64,000 nucleotides of DNA from CAZSDU01 sp963662525 (GCA_963662525.1 OY759717.1:2170001-2234000), one strand, 5' to 3'; positions 35,083 through 44,270 are shown, numbered from the stretch's first letter. Notes: generated from the sequence alone by a model not told the origin. Translations and numbers: made by a program.

Positions 35083-35177
35083 GCTGCTTTCTTTTCTTTT
35101 TTTGCAGCACGTTTTTCTTTCAGATTCTTGGTCGGTTCCTTTTTCTTTTCTTTTGTAGGACTCTTTTCTTTTCCCAT
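35073..35177 (-). CDS. 34-residue lysine-rich small protein
   Basis: Frame from ATG (35175-35177) to TAG (35073-35075). The product starts MGKEKSPTKEKKKEPTK and ends RAAKKEKKAAKK; about 15 of 34 residues are lysine, with no hydrophobic core. I recall similar tiny MGKEK...KRAAKKEKK proteins in many Bacteroidota, which supports a real gene, but they have no known function. Such a protein is likely disordered and may bind nucleic acid. Its last codons and stop lie inside the stem and T tract of the tRNA terminator. Confidence 0.6.
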   Translation of the reverse strand: MGKEKSPTKEKKKEPTKNLKEKRAAKKEKKAAKK

Positions 35178-35233
35178 AGTATTTTTTTTGTAAAAGTAAA
35201 AAAAAGCGAAAAGGAAATCAAAGTATTTTCTAT

Positions 35234-35263
35234 AAAAAAAACCGTCCCGGACACCGGGACGGT
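35234..35263 (-). terminator. Rho-independent terminator after the LAPLTP-repeat gene
   Basis: A perfect 10-bp stem (ACCGTCCCGG / CCGGGACGGT, 3-base loop). On the minus strand it is followed by a run of T. It lies 32 bases after the stop of the 120-residue gene and separates it from the 34-residue gene. Confidence 0.9.
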
Positions 35264-35294
35264 CAAAAGAATGATGAGCGGAAAATATGTTGGG

Positions 35295-35657
35295 TTAAAC
35301 GAGTTCGCTGAAATCAGCCTCAACAGGAGTTAAAGGAGCAAGCTTTTGAAGGATGTCCTGGGGTATGAGAACTGATCCGGGATTTTCATCCGGTTGAACG
35401 TCTTCAAATGTTGCCTCTTTAGGGGTTAAAGGGGCCAGAAACTTTAAATTCATTTCCATGGCCGGTGCCTCATCATTGAAATCAGCCTCCTTTGGGGTCA
35501 ATGGGGCAAGTGTGGAAAAATCAAGGATCTCAGTACTGGCCTTTATTATCATGGTTTCGGGATTTCCGGCGGCAAAAAGCGTATTAAATTGTAACCCGAT
35601 AAAGGCAGTGAGAATATATATGGTTTTCATTGTTATCATCTTTTTATTCATTTTCAT
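35295..35657 (-). CDS. Small exported protein with three LAPLTPxEAxF repeats
   Basis: 120 residues from the first ATG; ATGs at codons 7 and 10 are equally possible. A signal peptide (hydrophobic IYILTAFIGLQF, then LFAAG near residue 31) leads a short acidic mature protein. It has three copies of one motif: LAPLTPKEADF (50-60), LAPLTPKEATF (74-84) and LAPLTPVEADF (106-116), each followed by an acidic residue two positions on. Spacing is uneven (24 and 32 residues). I do not know a named family. The gene is a single unit with its own strong terminator. Confidence 0.7.
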   Translation of the reverse strand: MKMNKKMITMKTIYILTAFIGLQFNTLFAAGNPETMIIKASTEILDFSTLAPLTPKEADFNDEAPAMEMNLKFLAPLTPKEATFEDVQPDENPGSVLIPQDILQKLAPLTPVEADFSELV

Positions 35658-35971
35658 TATTTATTCTGTTTTTTTGTTTTTATTGTCAATAAGACGGTTG
35701 GTGAATTTAAAAGTTACAAAACCGCTATTCTTTAACAAATAATTAACAAAGAATTGATTTATAAATTATTGTGATGCAAATGTACAGCTTATTTAGATTC
35801 AATATAAAGATAATCGATGAGCCATAGCCAGAACCCGATGAACGCCGGTAATTAATCGATAAAATTGTAATAATCAGAAATACAGATTATTATACGTAAC
35901 CAGTCGGGGTAAAGTAAAGGGGGTCAAGGAACTCTGATCTCTGTGGATGATCACTGATCAGCTTTTATAAT
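35658..35971. other. AT-rich intergenic region
   Basis: 314 bases between the dipeptidyl peptidase stop and the LAPLTP-repeat gene start. It holds an 8-bp inverted repeat (TAATAATC / GATTATTA, 9-base loop, 35868-35892), too AT-rich to call a terminator, and no promoter boxes that fit the consensus exactly. No open frame of note. Confidence 0.4.
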
Positions 35972-38131
35972 TTACAGGTAATCATTAAAATACTGTACCA
36001 TCTTCTGGTTCAGATGAACACGGTCTTTACCCCGAACATTATGTTCATGACCGGGATAGATAAAGTAATCGAGCTGCTTACCTTCATCCACACATTTTTT
36101 CAGGAATACCAGGCTGTTCTGCAGCACGACGGTCTCATCCTGGTAGTCATGAATGATCAGGAGTTTCCCTTTCAGGTCTTTGACATAGTTTAACAGACAG
36201 GCATTTTTATATCCTCCGGGATTGGATTCAGGTGTATCCATATATCGCTCCCCGTACATCACCTCATAATATTGCCAGTCAGTGACAGGTCCGCCGCATA
36301 CCGCGACCTTGAACGTTCCGGGATTTTTCAGCATCATCAGGATGGTCAGGAATCCTCCGTAGCTCCATCCGTTAATTCCGATCCGCGTTGAATCCACCCA
36401 TGATAATGATTTAAGGTAATTGACTCCTTTCATTTGATCGGACAGTTCTGCTACACCAAGCTGACGGTGAATGACCTGTTCAAAATCCAGTCCCCTGTTT
36501 GATGTTCCCCGGTTGTCAAGGGTAAACACAACATATCCCTGCTCGGCGAGATAATTGAGGAAAAGTCCTGCCCCGCCGAGCCAGGAATCAGTAATCAGTT
36601 GCGAATGGGGACCACCATAAACATAAATAATAGCAGGGTATTTTTTAGTGGAATCAAAATCAACAGGTTTGATGAGCCGGCAAAAGAGGTCAGTGTTTTC
36701 TTCTGCTTTTATCGTAAAGACTGACATTTTCCCAAGTTTATAATCTTTCAGTGGATTTTCATTTTCCAGCAATACCTGGATTTTTTTACCATTTTTATCC
36801 AGCACTTCAATCTGTCGGGAAACCTGAATACTATTGTAGTTGTCGAGAATGTATTTTTCATCGGGAGAAATCTGTGCAGTATGCGTTCCGGGAAGCAAAG
36901 TAATGGTAGCAGGATCTCCGTTTTTCAGATTAACACAATACAATTGTTTGTCGAGCGGATTGTCTTTATTGCAGTAAAACCATGCCCGGGTATTCCCAGC
37001 ATCGAATTTTAAAAAGTCCTGAACGACCCAATTGCCATGAGTGAGCTGACGGATCAATGTGCCTTCATCATTATAAAGATACAGATGGTTAAATCCATCC
37101 CTTGCGCTTTGCCAGACAAACATGGACGGATCATTATTTAAAAATTCAGGACCATGCTGAGGTTCTATATAATGATCATTATCTTCTTCAAAGAGTGTCT
37201 TGACCAAATTTCCAGTAACCACATCATATTTATTGAGCCGCAAATGGTTCTGATCACGGTTCAGACAGGCGATGTAAATATATTTCTCGTCGGGGGACCA
37301 GGTAATATTGGTAAGATACTCGATATCGGATGCAGGATGCAGGCTGTCCGATGAATCCGTCTTCAGATAAACAGTTTTACCTGTTGTTATATTATAGACA
37401 CCGAGGGTTACTTTATGGCTGGTCATACCTGCCATAGGGTATTTTACAGGGTTTACCTCCGCTATTCGTTTATTTACAACGACAAGCGGATAATCCGTGA
37501 CCAGGGTTTCGTCCATCCGGTAGAATGCAAGCAGGTTCCCTTTCGTAGACCAGAATGTGCCTTTATCGATACCAAATTCATTGCGGTGAACCCTGCTTGA
37601 TCCGTAAACAATCCCCCGGTTGTTTTCCGTTGTAATAGCCTTTTCTTCCCCCTTGAGTGAGATATAAAGGTTGTTTTCCCGGGTATATGCGATGCTATAG
37701 GTTTGTTTTTCAAAGTCAATGTTTTCAGCCTTATTATCACAGCTGTTTACAATTTCTGCCATTCCGGAGACAAAATCATACCGGATGAATTTTGTTCCTG
37801 AACTGAAAAGGATTGTTTTTTCGTCCTGAAATGAAATAGATGGGAATTGTGCCAATGGTTCTGAAATAAGGTCTTTCAGATCAGCATTGAGTTTGGTTAA
37901 ATTCAGAATCGAATCTCGTTTCATTGAACCAACCTCCCCGCGAATCAGGGTGTTTCGGACAACGTAGCTGTAATTCCCGGATTTGCCCATCCATTTTAGC
38001 TGACTTAAGTTGGCTGCATTCAGCTTAGGATTCATATTGGTTGCTTCGCCGATGGTCAAAAGTCTTGTTTGAGCAATCAAAATAACCGGAACTGAAAGGC
38101 CGATCAAAAAGAAAAAAAGGAGACGATTCAT
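35972..38131 (-). CDS. S9-family dipeptidyl peptidase (DPP IV-like)
   Basis: 719 residues. A signal peptide (about 1-20, ending LIAQ) directs it to the periplasm or surface. The N-terminal beta-propeller includes GSSRVHRNEFGIDKGTFWS. The alpha/beta-hydrolase domain has the nucleophile in GINGWSYGGFLT (about residue 590), Asp in IIHDYQDETV (about 660) and His in YPGHEHNVRGKD (about 695). By family it removes N-terminal X-Pro dipeptides, as Porphyromonas DPP IV does. There is no T9SS sorting domain at the C-terminus. It lies downstream of GGGP synthase, after a short repeat. Confidence 0.9.
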   Translation of the reverse strand: MNRLLFFFLIGLSVPVILIAQTRLLTIGEATNMNPKLNAANLSQLKWMGKSGNYSYVVRNTLIRGEVGSMKRDSILNLTKLNADLKDLISEPLAQFPSISFQDEKTILFSSGTKFIRYDFVSGMAEIVNSCDNKAENIDFEKQTYSIAYTRENNLYISLKGEEKAITTENNRGIVYGSSRVHRNEFGIDKGTFWSTKGNLLAFYRMDETLVTDYPLVVVNKRIAEVNPVKYPMAGMTSHKVTLGVYNITTGKTVYLKTDSSDSLHPASDIEYLTNITWSPDEKYIYIACLNRDQNHLRLNKYDVVTGNLVKTLFEEDNDHYIEPQHGPEFLNNDPSMFVWQSARDGFNHLYLYNDEGTLIRQLTHGNWVVQDFLKFDAGNTRAWFYCNKDNPLDKQLYCVNLKNGDPATITLLPGTHTAQISPDEKYILDNYNSIQVSRQIEVLDKNGKKIQVLLENENPLKDYKLGKMSVFTIKAEENTDLFCRLIKPVDFDSTKKYPAIIYVYGGPHSQLITDSWLGGAGLFLNYLAEQGYVVFTLDNRGTSNRGLDFEQVIHRQLGVAELSDQMKGVNYLKSLSWVDSTRIGINGWSYGGFLTILMMLKNPGTFKVAVCGGPVTDWQYYEVMYGERYMDTPESNPGGYKNACLLNYVKDLKGKLLIIHDYQDETVVLQNSLVFLKKCVDEGKQLDYFIYPGHEHNVRGKDRVHLNQKMVQYFNDYL

Positions 38132-38154
38132 GAAAATGATTTTGAAAATTATAC

Positions 38155-38186
38155 ACTCACCAACTCACCAGCTCACCAGCTCACCA
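38155..38186. repeat. Four 8-bp tandem units at the end of the GGGP synthase gene
   Basis: ACTCACCA twice, then GCTCACCA twice. The array contains the stop codon of the GGGP synthase gene (38173-38175) and its last codons. Since 8 is not a multiple of 3, gain or loss of a unit would change the protein's C-terminus. Confidence 0.75.
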
Positions 38187-38916
38187 ACTTAATACCCCCT
38201 GCAATCTTTGGTATCAGATCCGGGTCTTTTTCAATGGCATTACCAACCACGATAATGTCTGCTCCGGCTTTCAAGGCGGTTATTGCTTTTGAAGGGGTGG
38301 TAATTCCACCGCCGATGATAAGAGGAACAGAAACAGAATCGCTGACCTTTCTGATCATATCCGCGGGGATGGGGGAGTCGGCGCCGCTGCCGGCGTCCAT
38401 ATAAATGAGTTTCAATCCCAGCATCTCACCAGCCATGGCAGTACAGACTGCAATCTCAGGCTTGTTTTTCGGAATGGGTGTGGTGTTACTCATATAAGCA
38501 ACTGTTGTTAAAGATCCGCAGTTAATGAGCAGGTAACCCGTGGGTATTATTTCCAGTTTGCTGGCTTTCAGGAAAGGAGCAGAAATGACATGTTTCCCGA
38601 TCAGCATATCAGGATTACGACCGGATATCAGGGAAAGAAGGAGAATGCTATCAGCACCGGAATGGATTTGCATGCTGTTCCCCGGAAAAAGAACAACAGG
38701 AATATCAGAATTTTCTTTCAGGAAAGTGATGTATTGATCCTGCAGATCCCTGGTAAGCAGGCTGCCGCCAAAGAAAAAAAGATCGACGGCTGCCTTGTTC
38801 GACAGTTTGACTACTTTTTTCAGGGAAGAAAGACTATACTTATCAGGATCGATCAGTAAAGCGAATTTCTTTTTTTTCTGCTTCTTTCCTGAGGTTATTG
38901 TTGGATAAATGCCCAT
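38173..38916 (-). CDS. Geranylgeranylglyceryl/heptaprenylglyceryl phosphate synthase
   Basis: 247 residues from the ATG at 38914-38916, which lies 4 bases after the metF stop; the upstream in-frame ATG would run inside metF. TIM-barrel motifs are KKFALLIDPDKY at the start, IYMDAGSGADSPIPADMI in the middle and PLIIGGGITTPSKA near the end, the phosphate-binding loop. The enzyme joins a polyprenyl diphosphate to sn-glycerol-1-phosphate, the first step of archaeal-type ether lipids. Bacteroidota carry it, but its product there is, to my knowledge, not settled. It is the last gene of the operon with metF and metH. Confidence 0.88.
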   Translation of the reverse strand: MGIYPTITSGKKQKKKKFALLIDPDKYSLSSLKKVVKLSNKAAVDLFFFGGSLLTRDLQDQYITFLKENSDIPVVLFPGNSMQIHSGADSILLLSLISGRNPDMLIGKHVISAPFLKASKLEIIPTGYLLINCGSLTTVAYMSNTTPIPKNKPEIAVCTAMAGEMLGLKLIYMDAGSGADSPIPADMIRKVSDSVSVPLIIGGGITTPSKAITALKAGADIIVVGNAIEKDPDLIPKIAGGIKLVSW

Positions 38917-38920
38917 GATA

Positions 38921-39877
38921 TTATAATACTGCTTTAGCAATTTGACGTATATTTTCAGAGATGCCAACAGTGAAGTAATGTAAAACAGGCACCCCAAATT
39001 TGATCAGTTCACGTGATTGTTGAATTCCCCATTCAATTCCAACCTGAAAGGCTTCTTCGTTAGTCTTACATTGTTGTACCGCGTTAACCAGATCATCAGG
39101 AATATCAATATTAAAGATCTGTGGGAGAACGTTTATTTCCCGAATGGTATTGATGGGTTTTAAACCAGGGATGATGGGTACAGTAATTCCTTCATTACGG
39201 CAGGCATTAACAAAATTGAAATATTTTTGATTGTCAAAGAACATCTGGGTGACAATAAATTCGGCACCTGCATCTATCTTGGCTTTCAGGTGTTTTAAGT
39301 CGTATGCCAGGTTAGGAGATTCAATGTGTTTTTCCGGGTAACCGGCAACTCCAATGCAGAAGTTGGTGGAAAAAGTATTTTGCATTTCTTCGTCCAGGTA
39401 TTTTCCGTGATTCAATGAAGTAATCTGCTTGACTAATTCACTGGCATAGGCATGACCATTTTCTTCAGGAATAAAAGACCTTTGGTTTTTGGGTGCATCG
39501 CCACGCAATGCCAGAATATTATTAATTCCAAGGTAATGAAAATCGATCAGTGCATATTCGGTTTCCTCTTTGGTGAACCCGCCGCAAATCAGGTGAGGTA
39601 CTACTTCCACTTCGGGATATTTATATTTAATGGCAGCGGAAATTGCGACGGTTCCAGGTCTTTTTTTAACGGTTTTTTTTTCGAGTAATCCACTGGGATG
39701 TTTTTTATAGATCACTTCCTCCTGATGATATGTTACATTAATAAATGAAGGATTGAATTCCATTAGGGGATCAATGGTTTTATAAATGTAGCTGATGTTA
39801 TGCCCCCGCAGCGGGGGTAGCAATTCAAAAGAGAAAAGGGTCTTCTCTGAATTCTTTAGAAGGTCGATGACACACAT
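38921..39877 (-). CDS. metF: Methylenetetrahydrofolate reductase
   Basis: 318 residues, a TIM-barrel flavoprotein. The segments FSFELLPP near the N-terminus, NVTYHQE, NILALRGDAPK, IGVAGYPEKH and AEFIVTQMFFDN are standard for MetF. It reduces 5,10-methylenetetrahydrofolate to the 5-methyl form used by MetH, encoded 3 bases upstream. Co-transcription of both is the expected arrangement. Confidence 0.93.
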   Translation of the reverse strand: MCVIDLLKNSEKTLFSFELLPPLRGHNISYIYKTIDPLMEFNPSFINVTYHQEEVIYKKHPSGLLEKKTVKKRPGTVAISAAIKYKYPEVEVVPHLICGGFTKEETEYALIDFHYLGINNILALRGDAPKNQRSFIPEENGHAYASELVKQITSLNHGKYLDEEMQNTFSTNFCIGVAGYPEKHIESPNLAYDLKHLKAKIDAGAEFIVTQMFFDNQKYFNFVNACRNEGITVPIIPGLKPINTIREINVLPQIFNIDIPDDLVNAVQQCKTNEEAFQVGIEWGIQQSRELIKFGVPVLHYFTVGISENIRQIAKAVL

Positions 39878-39880
39878 AGT

Positions 39881-42800
39881 TTAATAGTTGAGATTACTGG
39901 TTAAAAATTTTTCTGCTTTCTCAAATGGAAAATTTTTCCTCTTGGCATAATCGGTGATCTGGTCTTTACTGATGCGTCCCAGATTGAAATACTGGGATTG
40001 AGGATGCGCAAAATAAAACCCGGAGACGGAAGCGCCAGGATACATGGCAAAGTTTTCCGTCAATTGAATATCAACTTGTTTGTCCGCCTCAAGAAGATCA
40101 AAAAGCGGACGCTTCTCAGAGTGTTCGGGACAGGCAGGATAACCTGGTGCCGGGCGAATTCCCTGATATTCTTCCCGGATCATGGAATTGACTTCAAGGT
40201 TTTCATCTCTGGAGAATCCCCAGAATTCCTTTCTCACCCTTTCGTGCATACGTTCTGCAAAAGCTTCCGCAAGCCTGTCGGCAAGAATTTTAATCAGGAT
40301 GGCATTATAGTCGTCAAGTTCTTTTTCAAAATTCATGGCCCATTCCTCAACACCCAGGCCAGCAGTAACTGCAAATCCCCCGATATAATCGATGATATCG
40401 GTTTCCCTGGGGGCAATAAAATCGGCAAGGCAGAGGTTGGGTTTGCCGGAATCCTTTTCCTGTTGATTGCGGAGAAACCGAAATGTTGTCAAAACACTGG
40501 TGCGACCTTCATCAGAATAAACTTCCACATCATCTCCAACAGCATTACAGGGATATAAGCCAATAACACCTCGCGCGATCAGCATTTTCTTTTGTATTAT
40601 ATCCTTGAGCATGGACCTGGCATTGTCATATAGTTTGCGGGCTTCAGTTCCTTTTACCGGATCTTTTAAAATAGCAGGGAATTTTCCGTTCATTTTCCAG
40701 GCATGGAAAAAGAATGTCCAGTCAATATAGGGTTGAATTTCTTCTAAAGGATAATCAAAGAATACCTTGTTCCCTGTTAACTGAGGTTTGATAATCCGGG
40801 AATTTTTCCAGTCTATTTTCAGCTTGTTCTTTCTGGCTTCACCCAGGGTGACATATTTATAATCTGCTTTTTTATCATATTGTTCCCTGACTAACAGGTA
40901 CTTTTTTTTAAACCCCGCAGCATATTCCTTTTTCATTTCCGGAGATAATAAACTGGCAACAACGCCAACAGCTTTAGAGGCATCTTTAACATAGATAACA
41001 CTGCTTGAATAGGAAGGTTCAATTTTTACCGCAGTATGAATTTCAGAGGTTGTTGCTCCCCCTATCAATAAAGGAATGCTGAACTTTTGCCTTTCCATTT
41101 CCTTAGCTACATGAACCATTTCTTCAAGAGAAGGAGTGATTAGTCCGCTCAATCCAATGATGTCTGCTTCAATATTCCTTGCTTCCTGAAGGATTTTATC
41201 TGCCGGAACCATTACTCCCATATCAATGACGGTATAGTTATTACAAGCCAGTACAACACCTACAATGTTTTTTCCGATGTCGTGAACGTCACCTTTTACA
41301 GTTGCTAGCAGAATCTTTCCTCCAGAGGTCGGGGCATCCTTGTTGGCCGCTTTTTCGGCTTCCAGCCGGGGTGTCAGTCTGGCCACGGCTTTTTTCATGA
41401 CACGGGCGCTTTTCACAACCTGGGGAAGGAACATTTTTCCGCTGCCAAACAAATCACCCACCTGATTCATCCCATCCATCAGCGGACCTTCAATGATTTT
41501 AAGTGCAGTATCAAAGAAGGGCATGGCTTCATCAATATCAGGATCAATAAATTCTGTAATTCCCTTTACCAGGGAGTGCTGCAAGCGTTGTCGAACCGGA
41601 TAGGAGCGCCATTCTGCTTCTGTTTCCGCTTTCTTTCCGCTATCCTTAACCTGATCAGCAAATGCCAAAAGACGTTCGGTCGAATCTTTTCTGCGGTTAA
41701 GAATAACATCTTCGACCATTTTAAGTAAATCTTTCGGAATATCATCGTAAACGGGTAATTGCCCGGCATTAACTATACCCATATCCAGTCCGGCCTGAAT
41801 GGCGTGGTAAAGAAAAGCGGCATGCATGGTCTCACGCAAGGGATCATTTCCTCTGAAAGAAAATGAAAGATTACTGATTCCGCCACTCACAGCTGAATAT
41901 GGAAGGTTTTCTTTAATCCACTTAACGGTCCGGATAAAATCAACAGCATAATTATTATGTTCATCAATGCCTGTTGCGACTGTCAGAATATTCGGATCAA
42001 AAATAATATCTTCCGGTGGAAAGTGGAGATCTCTGGTCAAAATAGTGTAGGCTCGTTGCGTAATTTCGATCCGACGTTTAAAGGTTGTCGCCTGTCCTTC
42101 TTCGTCAAATGCCATAATGATTGTTGCAGCGCCAAATTTCCGAAGGTAAGCAGCCTGTTTTTTAAACGATTCTTCACCTTCTTTAAGACTGATGGAATTG
42201 ACGATGGGTTTACCCTGAATACATTTTAAACCGGAAGCAATGACAGAAAACTTGGAAGAATCTATCATCACCGGAACTTTTGCAACATCAGGATCAGAAG
42301 CGACCATATTGAGAAAATTGACCATGGCTTTTTCTGCATCAAGCATGGCTTCATCCATACTGATATCTATTGCCTGGGCACCGCTTTCAACCTGCTGACG
42401 GGCGACAGAAAGTGCTTCTTCGTATTTTTCATCTTTGATGAGTTTGGCGAATTTTCTCGAACCACTTACATTGGTTCTTTCACCAATATTGATAAAGTTG
42501 CTTCCTTTATAGATGGTAAGCGGTTCCAGTCCACTCAACCTGAGTTCATGAATCCTTTCAGGAATTGCCCGGATCTGTGCGGTTTCTGCTAGTTTCACGA
42601 ATTTATGGATATGTTCAGGAGTTGTGCCGCAGCAACCTCCGACCATGTTCAGGAATCGATTATTGAGAAAATCCTGGATGAAGGCTGCCATAACTTCCGG
42701 TGACTGATCGTATTCTCCAAATTGGTTGGGTAGTCCGGCATTCGGATAGGCGATGACGGGGAATGGCGCTTTTTCAGCCATTTCCTCGATATAAGGTCGT

Positions 42801-43552
42801 AATTCTTTGGCGCCAAGGGAGCAGTTCAACCCGATAGCAAACAGGTCGAAATGGGAAACAGAGTTAAGAAAAGCTTCCAGTGTCTGACCAGAAAGGGTTC
42901 GTCCGGAGGAATCAGAAATAGTAACAGAAGCAATCACAGGGACCTGAATCTTGCGGTCTTCTAGCTCATCGAAGACCGCAATTAAGGCTGCTTTAGCGTT
43001 TAGGGTATCGAATATGGTTTCAACCATCAGTATATCAGCCCCTCCATCGAGCAGGCCTTTGGCCTGTTCACGGTAAGCAAAATACAGATCATCGAACGTG
43101 ACTGACCTAAAGGCAGGGTTTTGTACATCCGGTGACATGGATGCAGTCCTGTTAGTCGGTCCGATAGAGCCTGCCACCCAGCGAGGCTTATCAGATGCAA
43201 ACCGGGTAAATCCCGAAACGGCTTCCCGGGCGATCCTGGCCGCAGTTACATTGATTTCATATGCCAGGTCTTCCAGGTGATAATCAGCAAGAGATATTCG
43301 GTTGGCATTAAAAGTATCTGTTTCAATAATGTCGGCACCAGCCTCCAGATATTGTTCATGGATTTCGCGGATGACGAGAGGTTGAGTGAGTACCAGCAGG
43401 TCATTATTCCCTTTAAGATTGTAAGGAAAATTTTTAAAACGTTCACCGCGGTATGCCGTCTCGTTTAGCTTATACCTTTGGACCATGGTACCCATCGCTC
43501 CATCAAGGACAAGGATCCGTTGTTTTATTTCAGTTAAAATATCATTACTCAT
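39881..43552 (-). CDS. metH: Cobalamin-dependent methionine synthase
   Basis: 1223 residues with the full module order: homocysteine-binding barrel with zinc ligands in VGGCCGTTPEH (about residue 306); pterin-binding barrel with NIGERTNVSGSRKFAKLI; cobalamin cap and Rossmann domains with the lower-ligand motif DVHDIGKNIVG (about 755); and the SAM-binding activation domain with RPAPGYPACPEH (about 1137). It moves the methyl group of 5-methyltetrahydrofolate through B12 to homocysteine. The start overlaps the phosphopantetheinyl transferase stop by 8 bases. With metF downstream and ahcY divergent, the locus groups the methyl cycle. Confidence 0.96.
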   Translation of the reverse strand: MSNDILTEIKQRILVLDGAMGTMVQRYKLNETAYRGERFKNFPYNLKGNNDLLVLTQPLVIREIHEQYLEAGADIIETDTFNANRISLADYHLEDLAYEINVTAARIAREAVSGFTRFASDKPRWVAGSIGPTNRTASMSPDVQNPAFRSVTFDDLYFAYREQAKGLLDGGADILMVETIFDTLNAKAALIAVFDELEDRKIQVPVIASVTISDSSGRTLSGQTLEAFLNSVSHFDLFAIGLNCSLGAKELRPYIEEMAEKAPFPVIAYPNAGLPNQFGEYDQSPEVMAAFIQDFLNNRFLNMVGGCCGTTPEHIHKFVKLAETAQIRAIPERIHELRLSGLEPLTIYKGSNFINIGERTNVSGSRKFAKLIKDEKYEEALSVARQQVESGAQAIDISMDEAMLDAEKAMVNFLNMVASDPDVAKVPVMIDSSKFSVIASGLKCIQGKPIVNSISLKEGEESFKKQAAYLRKFGAATIIMAFDEEGQATTFKRRIEITQRAYTILTRDLHFPPEDIIFDPNILTVATGIDEHNNYAVDFIRTVKWIKENLPYSAVSGGISNLSFSFRGNDPLRETMHAAFLYHAIQAGLDMGIVNAGQLPVYDDIPKDLLKMVEDVILNRRKDSTERLLAFADQVKDSGKKAETEAEWRSYPVRQRLQHSLVKGITEFIDPDIDEAMPFFDTALKIIEGPLMDGMNQVGDLFGSGKMFLPQVVKSARVMKKAVARLTPRLEAEKAANKDAPTSGGKILLATVKGDVHDIGKNIVGVVLACNNYTVIDMGVMVPADKILQEARNIEADIIGLSGLITPSLEEMVHVAKEMERQKFSIPLLIGGATTSEIHTAVKIEPSYSSSVIYVKDASKAVGVVASLLSPEMKKEYAAGFKKKYLLVREQYDKKADYKYVTLGEARKNKLKIDWKNSRIIKPQLTGNKVFFDYPLEEIQPYIDWTFFFHAWKMNGKFPAILKDPVKGTEARKLYDNARSMLKDIIQKKMLIARGVIGLYPCNAVGDDVEVYSDEGRTSVLTTFRFLRNQQEKDSGKPNLCLADFIAPRETDIIDYIGGFAVTAGLGVEEWAMNFEKELDDYNAILIKILADRLAEAFAERMHERVRKEFWGFSRDENLEVNSMIREEYQGIRPAPGYPACPEHSEKRPLFDLLEADKQVDIQLTENFAMYPGASVSGFYFAHPQSQYFNLGRISKDQITDYAKRKNFPFEKAEKFLTSNLNY

Positions 43553-44189
43553 AGGTATAAACTAATATGTGATCCTCCAGTTTTATATACCAGAGTGTAA
43601 ACTCTTTGTTTTTTTCCGGTTTCGTTATCGTTGCCGTAAAATGGCCGGATGTAGTGCAAATATAATCAAAGGAATGAATAAAAATGTCATTTTTTAAATC
43701 CACCTCCGGTATCCCATAAACCTTATAAAGAGCTTCTTTTGCGCACCAAAAAATACATAGTTTCTCTAGATTTACTGGAGTCCCGAATTCATCCAATTCT
43801 TTTTTTGAGAGAAAGCGTTCCCTGACGCGGAGTAACCGTGGTGAGATTTTTTCGATGTCAATTCCCACCCAGGGGCTGGTCCCGGAAATTACTGCCGCAT
43901 AGGAACGTGAATGGCTGGCAGAAAAATTCTGGTGAACCCTATTTTTTATAAAAGGTTTCCCAAATTCATTATATTGAATTTCCAAGGGTTGTTTGCCTGA
44001 AAAATGCTGAAGTAGGATGCGATAGGAGAGCCATTGTTTCTTTCGGTTTTCGTTTTTCATCCTATTGTAAATGATTTCATCACTAGGAGTAAGGTGAATC
44101 AGGGAGTTCAATATTTCAACGGATTCAGTAATATTCCAAATGCCCAGGCGAATATTTTTTTTCGGGACAATATCAAGGATCATTGACAT
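43545..44189 (-). CDS. 4'-phosphopantetheinyl transferase superfamily protein
   Basis: 214 residues with the Sfp-type motifs: FNEFGKPFI-like NEFGKPFIKN, FSASHSRSYAAVI, WVGIDIEKISPR (metal-binding Asp/Glu) and FWCAKEALYKVYG. It transfers the phosphopantetheine arm of CoA to carrier proteins. The substrate may be the acyl carrier protein or an aryl carrier; none is in the window. ATGs at 44189 and 44183 are both possible starts. It opens the leftward metH operon and is divergent from ahcY. Confidence 0.85.
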   Translation of the reverse strand: MSMILDIVPKKNIRLGIWNITESVEILNSLIHLTPSDEIIYNRMKNENRKKQWLSYRILLQHFSGKQPLEIQYNEFGKPFIKNRVHQNFSASHSRSYAAVISGTSPWVGIDIEKISPRLLRVRERFLSKKELDEFGTPVNLEKLCIFWCAKEALYKVYGIPEVDLKNDIFIHSFDYICTTSGHFTATITKPEKNKEFTLWYIKLEDHILVYTYE

Positions 44190-44239
44190 GTTTTTGTGGT
44201 TTTCTCTGCTATTGTTTTCAAAAATACGATATTCCTGGT

Positions 44240-44270
44240 TTTGTGATCTTAGAGTTTTTTGTTACTTTTG
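44240..44270 (+). promoter_or_regulatory. Promoter of ahcY
   Basis: TTTG (44240-44243), a 19-base spacer and TACTTTTG (44263-44270): a full match to the Bacteroidota promoter TTTG-N19-21-TAnnTTTG. Transcription would start near 44277, about 20 bases before the ATG at 44297, which supports that start over the upstream in-frame one at 44183. Confidence 0.75.

Noticed and set aside
35868..35892. 8-bp inverted repeat after the dipeptidyl peptidase gene as a terminator
   Set aside because: The stem is wholly A/T except for one G-C pair and no T run follows; too weak to call.
38155..38186. Repeat considered as the start of a CRISPR array
   Set aside because: Units are 8 bp without spacers and overlap a stop codon; no cas genes are near.
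39998..40558. 186-codon open frame opposite metH
   Set aside because: It is a shadow of the metH activation domain on the other strand; no motif, and metH is clearly the coding strand.
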